A DNA stretch of 45,225 nucleotides from CAZLNO01 sp964561005. GTDB taxonomy: Bacteria; Pseudomonadota; Alphaproteobacteria; Kiloniellales; Rhodovibrionaceae. The notes beneath the pieces are model-generated. The model worked only from the letters and a program-made list of their open reading frames with translations. It had not been told where the DNA came from and ran no database searches. The stretch's first letter is position 1; each line of letters opens with the position of its first letter. Positions 15,391 through 23,584 of this stretch are shown here, in pieces. The DNA lies in NCBI GenBank assembly GCA_964561005.1, contig CAZLNO010000017.1, positions 1 through 45,225 of the forward strand, in the 5' to 3' direction. Position numbers and translations under genes: made by a program.

Positions 15391-16908
15391 ATGCCCGTGC
15401 GCAAGCTCTCCGCCGAGGACATCGCCCGCATCAGCGAGCGCCGCGGCCTCGACCTGGGCGAGGCCGAGATCGAGGCCTACACCGGGCTGGCCGCCGCCGT
15501 GCTGGAGGGCTACGACGCCCTCGACGCGCTGCCCGAGCCGGCGCGGCCGGTCATCGATGCCGTGCGCAATCCGGGCGAGCGGGCCGGCCGCGAGGCCGAT
15601 CCGCTGAACGGCGTGGTGCGCTTCTGCGATGTGCATGCGGTTGCACCAGGCGGCCAGCGCCTCAAGGACAAGCGCATCGGCCTGAAGGACACCGTGAGCG
15701 TCGCCGGCGTGCCGCTGACCTGCGCCTCGCGGCTGCTCTACGACTACATGCCGGACAGCGACGCCACGGTGACCCGCCGCATCCTGGACGCGGGCGGGCG
15801 CATCACGGCGGTGCTGAACACCGACGACTTCGCCTTTTCCGGCGGCGGCCACACCAGCGTCTACGGCCCCGGCCTGAACCCGCGCAACCCGGACCACGCC
15901 GCCGGCGGGTCGTCCTGCGGCTCGGCCATCGCGACGGCGCAGGGGCTGGTCGACATGGCGCTGGGCGGCGACCAGGGCGGGTCGATCCGCATTCCCGCGT
16001 CCTGGTCGGGCATCGTCGGCCTGAAGCCCACGCACGGCCTGGTGCCCTACACCGGCATCGTCGGCTTCGACCTGACGATCGACCACATCGGGCCGATGAC
16101 CAGCACCGTGGCGGACGCCGCGCTGCTGCTGAGCGTGATCGCCGGAGCGGACGAGGACGGCGCCGATCCCCGTCAGCCGACCCAGGTGCCGACCGCCGAC
16201 TACCTCGCGGCGCTGGACGGCGGCGCCAAGGGCCTGCGCATCGCCATCGTCGAGGAGGGCTTCGGCTCGACGGACAGCGAATCCGTGGTGGACGAGGCGG
16301 TGATGCGGGCCGCCCAGGCCCTGGAACAGGCGGGCGCCGAGGTGGAAAAGGTCAGCGTGCCCGAGCACGCCTGGACCGTGCCGGTGTGGAACGCCGTGGC
16401 CATCGAGGGCGGGGTCGACAGCTTCTACCACGGCCACGCGGCCTATCAGACCAAGGGCGTCTACAACACGCGGCTGATGTCGGCGATGAACCGCGCGCTG
16501 AAGACGCACGGCGGCGACCTCTCCGCCACCGCCAAGCTGGGCGTGCTGATCTACGACTACATGAGCGAGCAGTACGAGGGCGTGTTCTACGGCAAGGCCC
16601 AGAACCTCGCCCGACGGCTGACGCAGGCCTACGACCGCGTGTTCGAGCGGTACGACCTCGTGCTCATGCCGACGACGCCGCAGCGCGCGCATCGCCGCAT
16701 CCCCGATGCCGACGCCGACCGCGTGGCCCACGTCGCGCGGGCGCTGGACATGGTCCGCAACACCGCCGCCTTCGACCTGACCGGCCATCCGTCCATCTCG
16801 GTGCCCTGCAAGGACGCCGGCGACCTGCCGGTGGGGCTGATGCTGACCGGCGGCCGCTTCAAGGACGATGTGGTCCTCCGCGCCGCCCAGGCCTACGCGG
16901 CGCCGTAA
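15391..16908 (+). CDS. amidase-signature family amidase
   Basis: The 505-residue enzyme has the Ser-cisSer-Lys triad of the amidase-signature family: Lys99 (RIGLKDTVSVAG), Ser174 (AGGSSCGSA) and Ser198 (GGDQGGSIRIPAS). This is the same spacing as the Rhodococcus enantioselective amidase (Lys96, Ser171, Ser195), and the length matches that group too. ATG 15391 follows AGGGAGG. An acylamide substrate, perhaps larger than those AmiE uses, is plausible from its place in the amide gene group. Related enzymes act on amides made from nitriles, but no nitrile hydratase is seen here. It is cytoplasmic, with no signal peptide. Confidence 0.88.
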   Translation: MPVRKLSAEDIARISERRGLDLGEAEIEAYTGLAAAVLEGYDALDALPEPARPVIDAVRNPGERAGREADPLNGVVRFCDVHAVAPGGQRLKDKRIGLKDTVSVAGVPLTCASRLLYDYMPDSDATVTRRILDAGGRITAVLNTDDFAFSGGGHTSVYGPGLNPRNPDHAAGGSSCGSAIATAQGLVDMALGGDQGGSIRIPASWSGIVGLKPTHGLVPYTGIVGFDLTIDHIGPMTSTVADAALLLSVIAGADEDGADPRQPTQVPTADYLAALDGGAKGLRIAIVEEGFGSTDSESVVDEAVMRAAQALEQAGAEVEKVSVPEHAWTVPVWNAVAIEGGVDSFYHGHAAYQTKGVYNTRLMSAMNRALKTHGGDLSATAKLGVLIYDYMSEQYEGVFYGKAQNLARRLTQAYDRVFERYDLVLMPTTPQRAHRRIPDADADRVAHVARALDMVRNTAAFDLTGHPSISVPCKDAGDLPVGLMLTGGRFKDDVVLRAAQAYAAP

Positions 16909-16983
16909 CGCCCCCGGCTCAAGTCCGCGGCCGACGGCGAAGCCGCCGAGGGAGCGGAACACATTCCTGGGTCTGGTCGCCTT

Positions 16984-17009
16984 CCAAGGGGGAGTCGCTT
17001 CCCCCTTGG
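16984..17009. terminator. hairpin downstream of the amidase gene
   Basis: CCAAGGGGGA (16984-16993) and TCCCCCTTGG (17000-17009) form a perfect 10-bp stem with a 6-nt loop, 75 bp after the amidase stop. There is no T-run, so it may act as a 3' end stabiliser or a rho-linked terminator rather than an intrinsic one. Confidence 0.45.
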
Positions 17010-17077
17010 CGGGAGCTGTCGCGGTCACGAAGTCGGCGGCTATGGCCGCTTACACCAGCGGCAATTGATTCTGACCC

Positions 17078-17203
17078 GTCATCCCGGATGCGATGCAGTA
17101 CGAAGTGCTGCTTCGCGGGTCCGGGATCTGGTCGTCGCGTAGCACAAGGTCCCGTGTCTGCGCCGCATCACTGCGTGCTGCGGTGCGCACGCGACGACGG
17201 ACT
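17078..17203. repeat. dispersed mosaic repeat element (REP-like)
   Basis: The stretch starts GTCATCCCGGATGCGATGC and contains CGGGTCCGGGATCTGG and CGCATCACTGCGTGCTGCG. These are paired palindromic pieces of the kind seen in short dispersed repeats of many alphaproteobacteria. No reading frame is convincing. The window holds only one copy, so its repeat nature is inferred from type. Confidence 0.4.
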
Positions 17204-17224
17204 GGTCATTATTGCCGCTGGCAT

Positions 17225-17264
17225 TAGAGCACGAGCCGGTTTCCTCGACCCGGATCGTGCTCTA
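17225..17264 (-). terminator. palindrome covering the stop codon of the secreted-protein gene
   Basis: TAGAGCACGA (17225-17234) pairs with TCGTGCTCTA (17255-17264), and the stem continues after one mismatch with CCGG/CCGG. The TAG stop of the minus-strand gene is the last three bases of the right arm. It would act as a transcript-end hairpin, although no T-run follows. Confidence 0.5.
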
Positions 17265-17870
17265 GCGGTCCATGACGATGGTGTAATCGTAACGCTGCCC
17301 GGCCGCCACCTCGACGACGTGCTCGATGGCCTCGCCGCCGTGCTTGACCTGCACCTCGTACCAGCCCTCCGACAGCAGGAGCTGCGGCCGGCCGGCGCGG
17401 ATGGCGGCGATCTTGCGCCCGGCCTTCGATCCCCGCGCATAACGGCGGATCTCCCACTCCAGCGGTCCCGCGATGGGCTTGGCGCGGAGCTCCGGCAGCA
17501 AACTCAGCTCGATCTCGCCGGCCTTGAGATTGATCACGTGGCGCTGCGCGCCCTGGTCCGCTACCAGGATGTCCTGCACCGTGCGCGCCGTGCGGTATTC
17601 CGCCACCACGCGATACCGGCCCGGTGCCAGCTTGACTTCCGCCGGGGCCGCGTGCCGCTCGGCGACCACCGCCGGCGCGCCCTCGCCTTCCACCTGCCAG
17701 ACCGCGATGTCCAGGGAGTCCTCGATCGGCGCGCCGCCGGAGGCCAGCACGGCGTCGAGCCGCACCGTGTGAGACTGCGCGGCGGCCTCGTCAGGGGCGC
17801 CGGCCGCGGCCGCCACCGCGATCCCGAGAACGGCCGCCAGGCCGCGAAGCTTGCGCATACCGGTGAACAT
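17262..17870 (-). CDS. hypothetical secreted protein, 202 aa
   Basis: Start ATG 17870 gives MFTGMRKLRGLAAVLGIAVA, a signal peptide ending near AAAQS (about residues 28-32). The mature part is built of beta-strand-like segments such as SHTVRLDAVLASG, VKLAPGRYRVVAEY, HVINLKAGEIELSLLP, and a second similar unit, LLLSEGWYEVQVKHGGE then VVEVAAGQRYDYTIVM. The two KLAPGRYRV/LLSEGWYEV units suggest tandem beta-sandwich repeats, as in carboxypeptidase-regulatory-like domains. No catalytic motif is seen. A downstream in-frame ATG (17858) is an alternative start. It lies 210 bp after fhs, beyond a terminator, so it is a separate transcript. Function unknown. Confidence 0.7.
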   Translation of the reverse strand: MFTGMRKLRGLAAVLGIAVAAAAGAPDEAAAQSHTVRLDAVLASGGAPIEDSLDIAVWQVEGEGAPAVVAERHAAPAEVKLAPGRYRVVAEYRTARTVQDILVADQGAQRHVINLKAGEIELSLLPELRAKPIAGPLEWEIRRYARGSKAGRKIAAIRAGRPQLLLSEGWYEVQVKHGGEAIEHVVEVAAGQRYDYTIVMDR

Positions 17871-17974
17871 CGGCGTGATCCCCCCGAGGATGGTCCGTGA
17901 CTGTGATCGTCCGAGGCCAGTGTGTCGCCACAGGCTTGACAAAGAATGAACGCTTTCCCGCCGCCCCGGCAACG

Positions 17975-18009
17975 AAAAAAGCCGGAGGCAGTCCGTGGCC
18001 GCCTCCGGC
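17975..18009 (-). terminator. intrinsic terminator of fhs
   Basis: On the minus strand GCCGGAGGC (18009-18001) pairs with GCCTCCGGC (17989-17981) around an 11-nt loop and is followed directly by TTTTTT (17980-17975). It is a classic rho-independent terminator 72 bp after the fhs stop. Confidence 0.9.
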
Positions 18010-18080
18010 GCTGGCTGTCTCCGGCTGTCTTCGGCTGTCTTCGGGCGTTCCGCGCCCAGCCTCCGCATGGCCTGGAAGGG

Positions 18081-19751
18081 CTAGAAGAGCCCCTCGATCC
18101 AGCCCTTCTCGTTGAGGTGGATGCTGTTGGCCGCCGGCACGCGGGGCAGGCCCGGCATGGTCATGATCTCGCCGCAGATCACCACCAGGAACTCCGCGCC
18201 GGCGGAGATGCGCAGCTCGCGGACCGGCAGCATGTGGCCGCTCGGCGCGCCCTTGAGGTTCGGATCGGTGGAGAAGGAGTACTGCGTCTTCGCCATGCAG
18301 ACCGGGAAGTGGCCATAGCCCTGGTCCTGCAACTCCTGGAAGCGGGCGCGCACCTTCTTGTCGGCCATGATGTCGTCGGCGCCGTAGAGCTGGCGGGCGA
18401 TGGTGCGCACCTTGTCCCACAGCGGCACGTCGTCGGAATACAGCGGCGCGAACTGATCGACGCCGGCCTCGACCAGGTCGACCACCTTGCGCGCCAGTTG
18501 CTCGGTGCCGGCCGAGCCGTCGGCCCAGTGGGTGCAGACCACGGCCTCGACGCCCAGCTCGTTGCGGCAGTAGTCCTGCACCGCCTGCAATTCGGCGTCG
18601 GTGTCCTTGATGAACTTGTTGATGGCGACGACCACGGGCACGCCGAAGGTCTTCACGTTGCGCACATGGCGACCCAGGTTCTCACAGCCCTTCCCGACGG
18701 CCTCGACGTTCTCGCTGCCCAGCTCGTTCTTGGCGACGCCGCCGTGCATCTTCAGCGCGCGGATGGTGGCGACGACGACCGCGGCGTTGGGCTTCAGCCC
18801 GGCCTTGCGGCACTTGATGTCGAAAAACTTCTCCGCCCCCAGGTCGGCGCCGAAGCCCGCCTCGGTCACGGTGTAGTCGGCCAGCTTCAGCCCCGCCTTG
18901 GTGGCCATGACCGAGTTGCAGCCGTGGGCGATGTTGGCGAAGGGGCCGCCGTGGATGAACGCCGGGTTGTGCTCCAGCGTCTGCACGATATTCGGCATCA
19001 GGGCGTCGCGCAGCAGAACGCTCATCGCCCCCGGCGCCTCGACCTGGGCCGCGGTGATCGGCTGCTTGTCGCGGGTGTAGCCGACCACGATCTTGCCCAG
19101 GCGCTCGGTGAGGTCGTTGAGGTCGGTGGCCAGGCAGAAGATCGCCATCACCTCCGAGGCGACGGTGATGTCGAAGCCGTCCTCGCGGGTGAAGCCGTTG
19201 GCGACGCCGCCCTGCGCGACGGTGATCTGCCGCAGCGCCCGGTCGTTCATGTCCAGCACCCGCCGCCAGGCCACGCGGCGGGTGTCGAAGCCCAGCTCGT
19301 TGCCCCAGTTGATGTGGTTGTCGACCAGCGCGGCCAGCAGGTTGTGCGCCGAGGTGATGGCGTGGAAGTCGCCGGTGAAGTGGAGGTTGATGTCCTCCAT
19401 CGGCACCACCTGGGCATGGCCGCCGCCGGCGGCGCCGCCCTTGACGCCGAAGCAGGGGCCCAGCGAGGGCTCGCGCAGGCAGATGGCGGCCTTCTTGCCG
19501 ATGCGGTTCAGGCCGTCGCCCAGGCCGACGGTGGTGGTGGTCTTGCCCTCGCCCGCCGGGGTCGGCGTGATCGCCGTGACCAGGATCAGCTTGCCGTCGG
19601 GCCGGTTTTCCAGCGACTTCAGGTAGTCGTAGGAAATCTTACCCTTGTAGGGCCCGTACTCCAGAATCGAGTCCGACGGGATGTCCAGCTTTCCCGCCAC
19701 TTCCTTGATGTGTTTGAGCGTTGCCGCGCGGGCAATTTCGATGTCGCTCAT
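18081..19751 (-). CDS. fhs: formate-tetrahydrofolate ligase
   Basis: The 556-residue enzyme makes 10-formyl-tetrahydrofolate from formate, ATP and tetrahydrofolate in the cytoplasm. Visible features are the P-loop TPTPAGEGKTTTTVG (about residues 62-76), REPSLGPCFGVKGGAAGGG, NLHFTGDFHAITSAHNLLAA, FANIAHGCNSVMATKAGLKL and PVVVAINKF. The length equals the family norm. Start ATG 19751 (MSDIEIARAATLKHI) is preceded by CAGGGAC; an in-frame ATG 42 bp upstream would add a non-conserved tail. It is a monocistronic gene ended by a clear terminator. Next to a nitrilase-type amidohydrolase and near a sarcosine-oxidase-like enzyme, it may recover formate from C1 units. Confidence 0.97.
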   Translation of the reverse strand: MSDIEIARAATLKHIKEVAGKLDIPSDSILEYGPYKGKISYDYLKSLENRPDGKLILVTAITPTPAGEGKTTTTVGLGDGLNRIGKKAAICLREPSLGPCFGVKGGAAGGGHAQVVPMEDINLHFTGDFHAITSAHNLLAALVDNHINWGNELGFDTRRVAWRRVLDMNDRALRQITVAQGGVANGFTREDGFDITVASEVMAIFCLATDLNDLTERLGKIVVGYTRDKQPITAAQVEAPGAMSVLLRDALMPNIVQTLEHNPAFIHGGPFANIAHGCNSVMATKAGLKLADYTVTEAGFGADLGAEKFFDIKCRKAGLKPNAAVVVATIRALKMHGGVAKNELGSENVEAVGKGCENLGRHVRNVKTFGVPVVVAINKFIKDTDAELQAVQDYCRNELGVEAVVCTHWADGSAGTEQLARKVVDLVEAGVDQFAPLYSDDVPLWDKVRTIARQLYGADDIMADKKVRARFQELQDQGYGHFPVCMAKTQYSFSTDPNLKGAPSGHMLPVRELRISAGAEFLVVICGEIMTMPGLPRVPAANSIHLNEKGWIEGLF

Positions 19752-19935
19752 GTCCCTGGCGTCCCCGTGATGCTTGGCTGCGTTGTCTTGCACTGACCTT
19801 GTCCGCGCGCCCGTGCCGGCGCGAACCCGGCGGGGACGCTACTCCGCGACATCCCGCCGCAATGTCCTCAGACCGACGGCATAGCGGTGCGATTCCGCCA
19901 TGTCACGCAAGGGTGTCGCCGCCGCGATCCGGAGG

Positions 19936-20817
19936 TCAGATCTTCCGGCTCTCCGGCGGGATGCCGATCTGCAGCGACAGCCGGCCCACCTCGCGGTGGA
20001 TGAGGTCGAGGTTGGAGTCGCGCACCGTGGGAAGCTGGTAGCGGGCCTGCTTCACCTGCTCGTAGTCGATCGTGGCGGTGATCAGCTTTTCGCCGGTGCC
20101 GGCCTCGGCCAGGGTGTGCCCGAAGGCGTCGAGGATGCGGCTGCCGCCCCAGAACCAGGCGTCGCCCTCCTGGACGGAAAGGTTCGCCACCACCAGCGGC
20201 ATGCCGTAGATCATGGCGAAGAACTCCAGCGCCAGCTTCCAGTTGCTGGGGTTGCAGAACTCGCTGGAGACCGCCTCCTCCGCCGAGGCGATGGGCACCA
20301 TCAGCAGCGTCGCCCCGTGCACCGCCGCCAGATGCACCAGCGCCGGGTTCCAGAGGTCGGCGCAGATCATCGTCGCCGCGCGCCAGGGCGTGTGCGCCAG
20401 GTCGAAGGTGTCGATATAGCGCCCCTCGGCGAAATGCTTGTCCTCTTCCAACTGGCCATAGCTGGCCAGGTTCAGCTTGCGGTGGATGAACTCGATCCGG
20501 CCGTCGCGCACCGTGATCGCGGAATTGTGAAGCTGGGCGGCCACGCCCTCCTCGATGAAGCCGAAGGTCACCCACATCGGGCCGGCGGCGGCGGCGATCT
20601 CGTGGATGATCGGATCGTCGCGGTGCAGCGCCAGCTCCACCGCCCGCGCGCCGACGTGATAGCCGGTCAGCGACAGCTCGGCGAAGACCAGCAGCTCCAC
20701 CCCGGCCTCGCGCGCCCGGGCGATCTGCTCCAGGTGCCTGGCCTTGTTCGCCTGGATGTCGCCCAGCGTGGTCTCGATCTGCGCCACGCCCACCTTCATC
20801 CGCTTCGCCTGCGCCAT
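19936..20817 (-). CDS. nitrilase-superfamily carbon-nitrogen hydrolase
   Basis: The 293-residue enzyme has the full triad Glu47 (VFAELSLTGY), Lys114 (IHRKLNLASYG) and Cys152 (MICADLWNP). A C-terminal region, WFWGGSRILDAFGHTLAEAG, is like that of other carbon-nitrogen hydrolases. It hydrolyses an amide or carbamoyl compound; the substrate is not evident. The nearest analogues by motif are N-carbamoylputrescine amidase-like and omega-amidase-like proteins. ATG 20817 with GGGGATGGAG upstream is preferred over an in-frame ATG 48 bp earlier. It lies upstream of fhs on the same strand with a 184-bp gap, so co-transcription is possible but not shown. Confidence 0.85.
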   Translation of the reverse strand: MAQAKRMKVGVAQIETTLGDIQANKARHLEQIARAREAGVELLVFAELSLTGYHVGARAVELALHRDDPIIHEIAAAAGPMWVTFGFIEEGVAAQLHNSAITVRDGRIEFIHRKLNLASYGQLEEDKHFAEGRYIDTFDLAHTPWRAATMICADLWNPALVHLAAVHGATLLMVPIASAEEAVSSEFCNPSNWKLALEFFAMIYGMPLVVANLSVQEGDAWFWGGSRILDAFGHTLAEAGTGEKLITATIDYEQVKQARYQLPTVRDSNLDLIHREVGRLSLQIGIPPESRKI

Positions 20818-20929
20818 GCTCCATCCCCTTGCCAGCCGTGTCGCGTCGGCGCGATCTGCCCTCAAACCCCGCGCGCGTCAACAGGGGAAGCGGCAGCGAA
20901 ACGCCGCCGGTGGGCTGTTGCGGGGCGCG

Positions 20930-21007
20930 GGCTAGACGCCTTCGGCGTCGACTTCGTGTCGCCCGCGCCCCGAACGTTTCCGTTTCCCCGACGCCCGTGA
21001 AACGTTC
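20930..21007 (+). repeat. dispersed repeat unit, left flank of the AT-rich gene
   Basis: Two parts are seen. 20930-20963 contains GACGCCTTCGGCGTC and then ACTTCGTGTCGCCC, matching 29986-30020 with two differences. 20964-21007 begins CGCGCCCCGAACGTTTCC and ends TGAAACGTTC; its GAACGTTTC and GAAACGTTC arms form a 9-bp hairpin. The second part recurs at 21799-21848 in the same orientation. Confidence 0.8.
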
Positions 21008-21050
21008 GGCGTGGGGACGGAGCCTTGGTTTTACGAAGGTTGTAAGCCAC

Positions 21051-21079
21051 TTGACATTTACGCGCGAAGCGTCTATTTT
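21051..21079 (+). promoter_or_regulatory. sigma-70-type promoter of the AT-rich orphan gene
   Basis: A perfect -35 TTGACA (21051-21056) is followed after exactly 17 bp by TATTTT (21074-21079), 31 bp before the ATG. The ribosome site GAGG is at 21101-21104. It is the best match to a consensus housekeeping promoter in the window and lies inside the AT-rich insert. Confidence 0.65.
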
Positions 21080-21109
21080 CCTGTCGGAATACGGTGATGA
21101 GAGGCGAGC

Positions 21110-21769
21110 ATGCTCGAAAAATTCATTCAGAACTGGCTTCCTCATATTCTTTGCCCCGAAAATGATGTTTTTGACGATGACGATAATACAATGATTGATA
21201 TGATGAATGGTCATCGCGATTTTGACCGTGCGATAGTTAGAGACTGGTCTCATAGCTACGGAATTTTTAATGGTATTAACGAGGACACAAGAAATGCTAT
21301 TATTATTTGTGCTGAAACATACATCGCAAACAATAAAAGGTTGAATTTAGATCATTATAATCATGACGAAATATTCCAGGCTGTATACAATCAATTCTTT
21401 AACACTCACAATCGAAAGTGGCTCTCGCTTACCTCGAAATATCTTTGGTGCAAGTTTCCCAACGAGTTTCCAATGTACGACCGTTTCGCCTATCGCGCCA
21501 TTTGCGTGCTGCAATCGGTGCACCCGGCGCTGGCCGACCTGGATAAGGTTGGCAGGGAAAATCCAGACGGTCCCGAAGCCGTCTGCGCGCATTATTCCCG
21601 CTACCGGGCGCACGTGGTCGCGCTGACCCAGGCGCATCAGGAACTGATCGATCAAATCAAGAACGAGGTTGGGTGCTACTATCCCTACAATCTGCGCATC
21701 ATGGACAAGCTTCTCTGGCACCTCGGCAACGGACAGTGCGGTTCGGCCCCACCACCGGTAGCACACTGA
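21110..21769 (+). CDS. AT-rich orphan gene, unknown function
   Basis: The 219-residue soluble protein has an acidic start (MLEKFIQNWLPHILCPENDV then FDDDDN). A central region, SLTSKYLWCKFPNEFPMYDR, resembles the SKxL...P...FPxYD pattern of various orphan helical proteins. The C-terminus is helical, ending in a Pro-rich PPPVAH. No membrane segment or signal is seen. By my count bases 21121-21480 are about 36 % GC, but the next 60 bases are about 67 %, like the host. The gene is thus a mosaic, with a foreign-looking first 124 codons joined to host-like DNA. It has its own promoter and lies between direct copies of a dispersed repeat. Recent acquisition is likely. I do not recognise its function; a defence or toxin role is possible but unsupported. 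Confidence 0.75.
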   Translation: MLEKFIQNWLPHILCPENDVFDDDDNTMIDMMNGHRDFDRAIVRDWSHSYGIFNGINEDTRNAIIICAETYIANNKRLNLDHYNHDEIFQAVYNQFFNTHNRKWLSLTSKYLWCKFPNEFPMYDRFAYRAICVLQSVHPALADLDKVGRENPDGPEAVCAHYSRYRAHVVALTQAHQELIDQIKNEVGCYYPYNLRIMDKLLWHLGNGQCGSAPPPVAH

Positions 21770-21798
21770 ACACCGATCGCGGGGCGTGGGCTCCCGTC

Positions 21799-21875
21799 CG
21801 CGCCCCGAACGTCTCCGTTTCCCCCACCCACCTTGCCATGAAACGTTCCGGTCGGGAGCAAGCTCCCGACCGGAA
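21799..21875 (+). repeat. dispersed repeat unit, right flank of the AT-rich gene
   Basis: 21799-21824 matches 20964-20989 at 25 of 26 positions, and TGAAACGTTC follows at 21839-21848 as in the left copy. Directly after it, TTCCGGTCGGGAGC (21846-21859) and its exact reverse complement (21862-21875) form a 14-bp perfect stem with an AA loop. Confidence 0.8.
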
Positions 21876-22079
21876 AGCGACCTCCGCCAAGTTCGGCATC
21901 CCCCGGCGCCGCGCGTCGCCTCCGGCACATCCTGTCGAAAAGCGGCCAGCGGTCGTCGGCTGTTGCGCACCGGCGGCGGGCCGTTGCGGGTAGCCATCGC
22001 GGTATCGGACATCCGCGGCCCGTCCGGCCGGACAGCCGCCGGCGCGCGGGCCGCATCGCGAACCTGGAAAGAGACCGAC

Positions 22080-23423
22080 ATGGCGCTTCCCGCTCACAGC
22101 AAGTACGTCGTCATCGGGGCCGGCATCCACGGCCTGTCCACCGCCTGGCACCTGGCCGAGGAACTGGAGGCCAAGGGCAAGGGCGGCGGCGCCGACATCC
22201 TGGTGGTCGACAAGACCGCCATCGCCGCCGGGGCCAGCGGCATCGCCTGCGGCGTCGTGCGCAACAACTACTACCAGCCGGCCATGCGCGAGCTGATGGC
22301 GCACTCGGTGGAGGTCTGGGAAAGCGACCCCAGGGCGTTTTCCTACCACCCCGTCGGCTACATGCAGATCAGCCCCGAGTGCATGCGCGCCGACGTGGCG
22401 CAAATCCACGCGCAGCAGCGCAAGATCGGCTACGACAGCGTCTTCGTCGACGGCGCGAGGGACAGCCAGAAATACATGGAGGGCATCCTCCACGACTGGC
22501 AGGCCAAGGGCATCACCTCCGTCCTGCACGAGAAGAAGGGCGGCTACGCCAACAACACCCGCTCCATCTACGGCCTGGCCGGCAAGGCCGAGGCCAAGGG
22601 CGTGCGCATCGCCACGGGCGTGAAGGTCACCGGATTCCGCGCCGGCCACAACTCCAACGCCATCACCGCGGTGGAGACCGACAAGGGCGTCATCGAGTGC
22701 GACCAGGTCGTGGTCGGCGCCGGCCCCTGGGTGAAGACCATCTGGGACATGCTGGAGCTGCCCAACAGCGTCGACATCCTGGGCAAGGACGGCCGGATGC
22801 ACCGCGGCGTCGACATGTGGCGCTACTGGGCGCTGGAGGAGGGCGTCCTCGGCATCGAGCCCGAGGTGCAGAAGACCAACGACGGCGGCGCCCCGCCGGT
22901 CATCCACGTCGACACCGACGCGCCGCTGTACAGCGACGTCGACGGTTCGCTGATCACCGACAAGCTCTGGGGCATCTACTACAAGCCCGACCTGAACTTC
23001 GGCGGCATCCAGGGCGGCGCCATGCCGCAGCCGGTGGAGCGGCCCGCGGACGAGGTGGCGGTCGACCCCTACGGCCCGGAGTCGCCGGAGTTCGTGGTGG
23101 ACGACAACTTCGCGCATATGTGGTGCTCGGCCCTCGCCTTCTGCCAGAAGCGCTTCGAGGGGCAGATCCACAAGTACAAGAAGGAGCCCTCGGGCGGCCT
23201 GGGCTGCTTCACGCCCGACAGCTTCCCGGTGTTCGACACCTTCCGCGAGAACGTCTACGTCATCGCCGACTCCAACCACGGCTACAAGATGATCGGCGTG
23301 GGCAAGCTGGTCGCGCAGGAACTGCTGAACGGCGAGAGCGAACTGCTCAAGCCCTTCCGCTTCGACCGCTACGAGAAGGGCGAGCTGCACCCGACCAGCC
23401 ACAGCCCCTTCCCCTGGAGCTGA
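22080..23423 (+). CDS. FAD-dependent oxidoreductase, sarcosine/dimethylglycine oxidase-like (DAO family)
   Basis: The 447-residue flavoprotein opens with a dinucleotide-binding fold, KYVVIGAGIHGLSTAWHLAE (GxGxxG, about residues 8-27). It continues with an Asp-type ribose contact (ADILVVDK), GASGIACGVVRNNYYQP, and the second FAD region CDQVVVGAGPWVK. It ends GLGCFTPDSFPVFD...VYVIADSNHGYKMIGVGKL, typical of amino-acid and N-methylglycine oxidases. Such enzymes oxidise secondary or tertiary amines and can release formaldehyde. The ATG at 22080 follows GAAAGAGA. Insertions around residues 240-330 (HRGVDMWRYWALEEGVLGIE and following) distinguish it from plain sarcosine oxidases; the substrate is unknown. 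The protein is cytoplasmic. Nearby fhs suggests a C1 link. Confidence 0.82.
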   Translation: MALPAHSKYVVIGAGIHGLSTAWHLAEELEAKGKGGGADILVVDKTAIAAGASGIACGVVRNNYYQPAMRELMAHSVEVWESDPRAFSYHPVGYMQISPECMRADVAQIHAQQRKIGYDSVFVDGARDSQKYMEGILHDWQAKGITSVLHEKKGGYANNTRSIYGLAGKAEAKGVRIATGVKVTGFRAGHNSNAITAVETDKGVIECDQVVVGAGPWVKTIWDMLELPNSVDILGKDGRMHRGVDMWRYWALEEGVLGIEPEVQKTNDGGAPPVIHVDTDAPLYSDVDGSLITDKLWGIYYKPDLNFGGIQGGAMPQPVERPADEVAVDPYGPESPEFVVDDNFAHMWCSALAFCQKRFEGQIHKYKKEPSGGLGCFTPDSFPVFDTFRENVYVIADSNHGYKMIGVGKLVAQELLNGESELLKPFRFDRYEKGELHPTSHSPFPWS

Positions 23424-23476
23424 GCGTCCAACGTTTGTCCGGGCCTTTCCCCTCCCCCGCGCGCCAGCGTGGGGGA

Positions 23477-23501
23477 GGTGGATTGGGTCCGCCAATCCAC
23501 C
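23477..23501. terminator. hairpin between the FAD oxidoreductase and the YeeE/YedE gene
   Basis: GGTGGATTGG (23477-23486) and CCAATCCACC (23492-23501) form a perfect 10-bp stem with a 5-nt loop. It is 54 bp after the oxidoreductase stop. There is no T-run. It may end the transcript or be another dispersed palindrome. Confidence 0.4.
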
Positions 23502-23584
23502 ATTCACTCCCCTCACCATCTCTTGTCTGGAAATTCGCGCGGTTGTGCGCCACCTTGCCGGCACGTTCGAGTTGGAGGGTGTGC

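Noticed and set aside
15391..16908. Nitrile hydratase pathway next to the amidase
   Set aside because: No alpha or beta nitrile hydratase subunit (Cys-rich metal motif) is present in the window.
17078..17264. Insertion sequence remnant after the amidase gene
   Set aside because: No transposase fragment or target duplication is seen; only short palindromic pieces.
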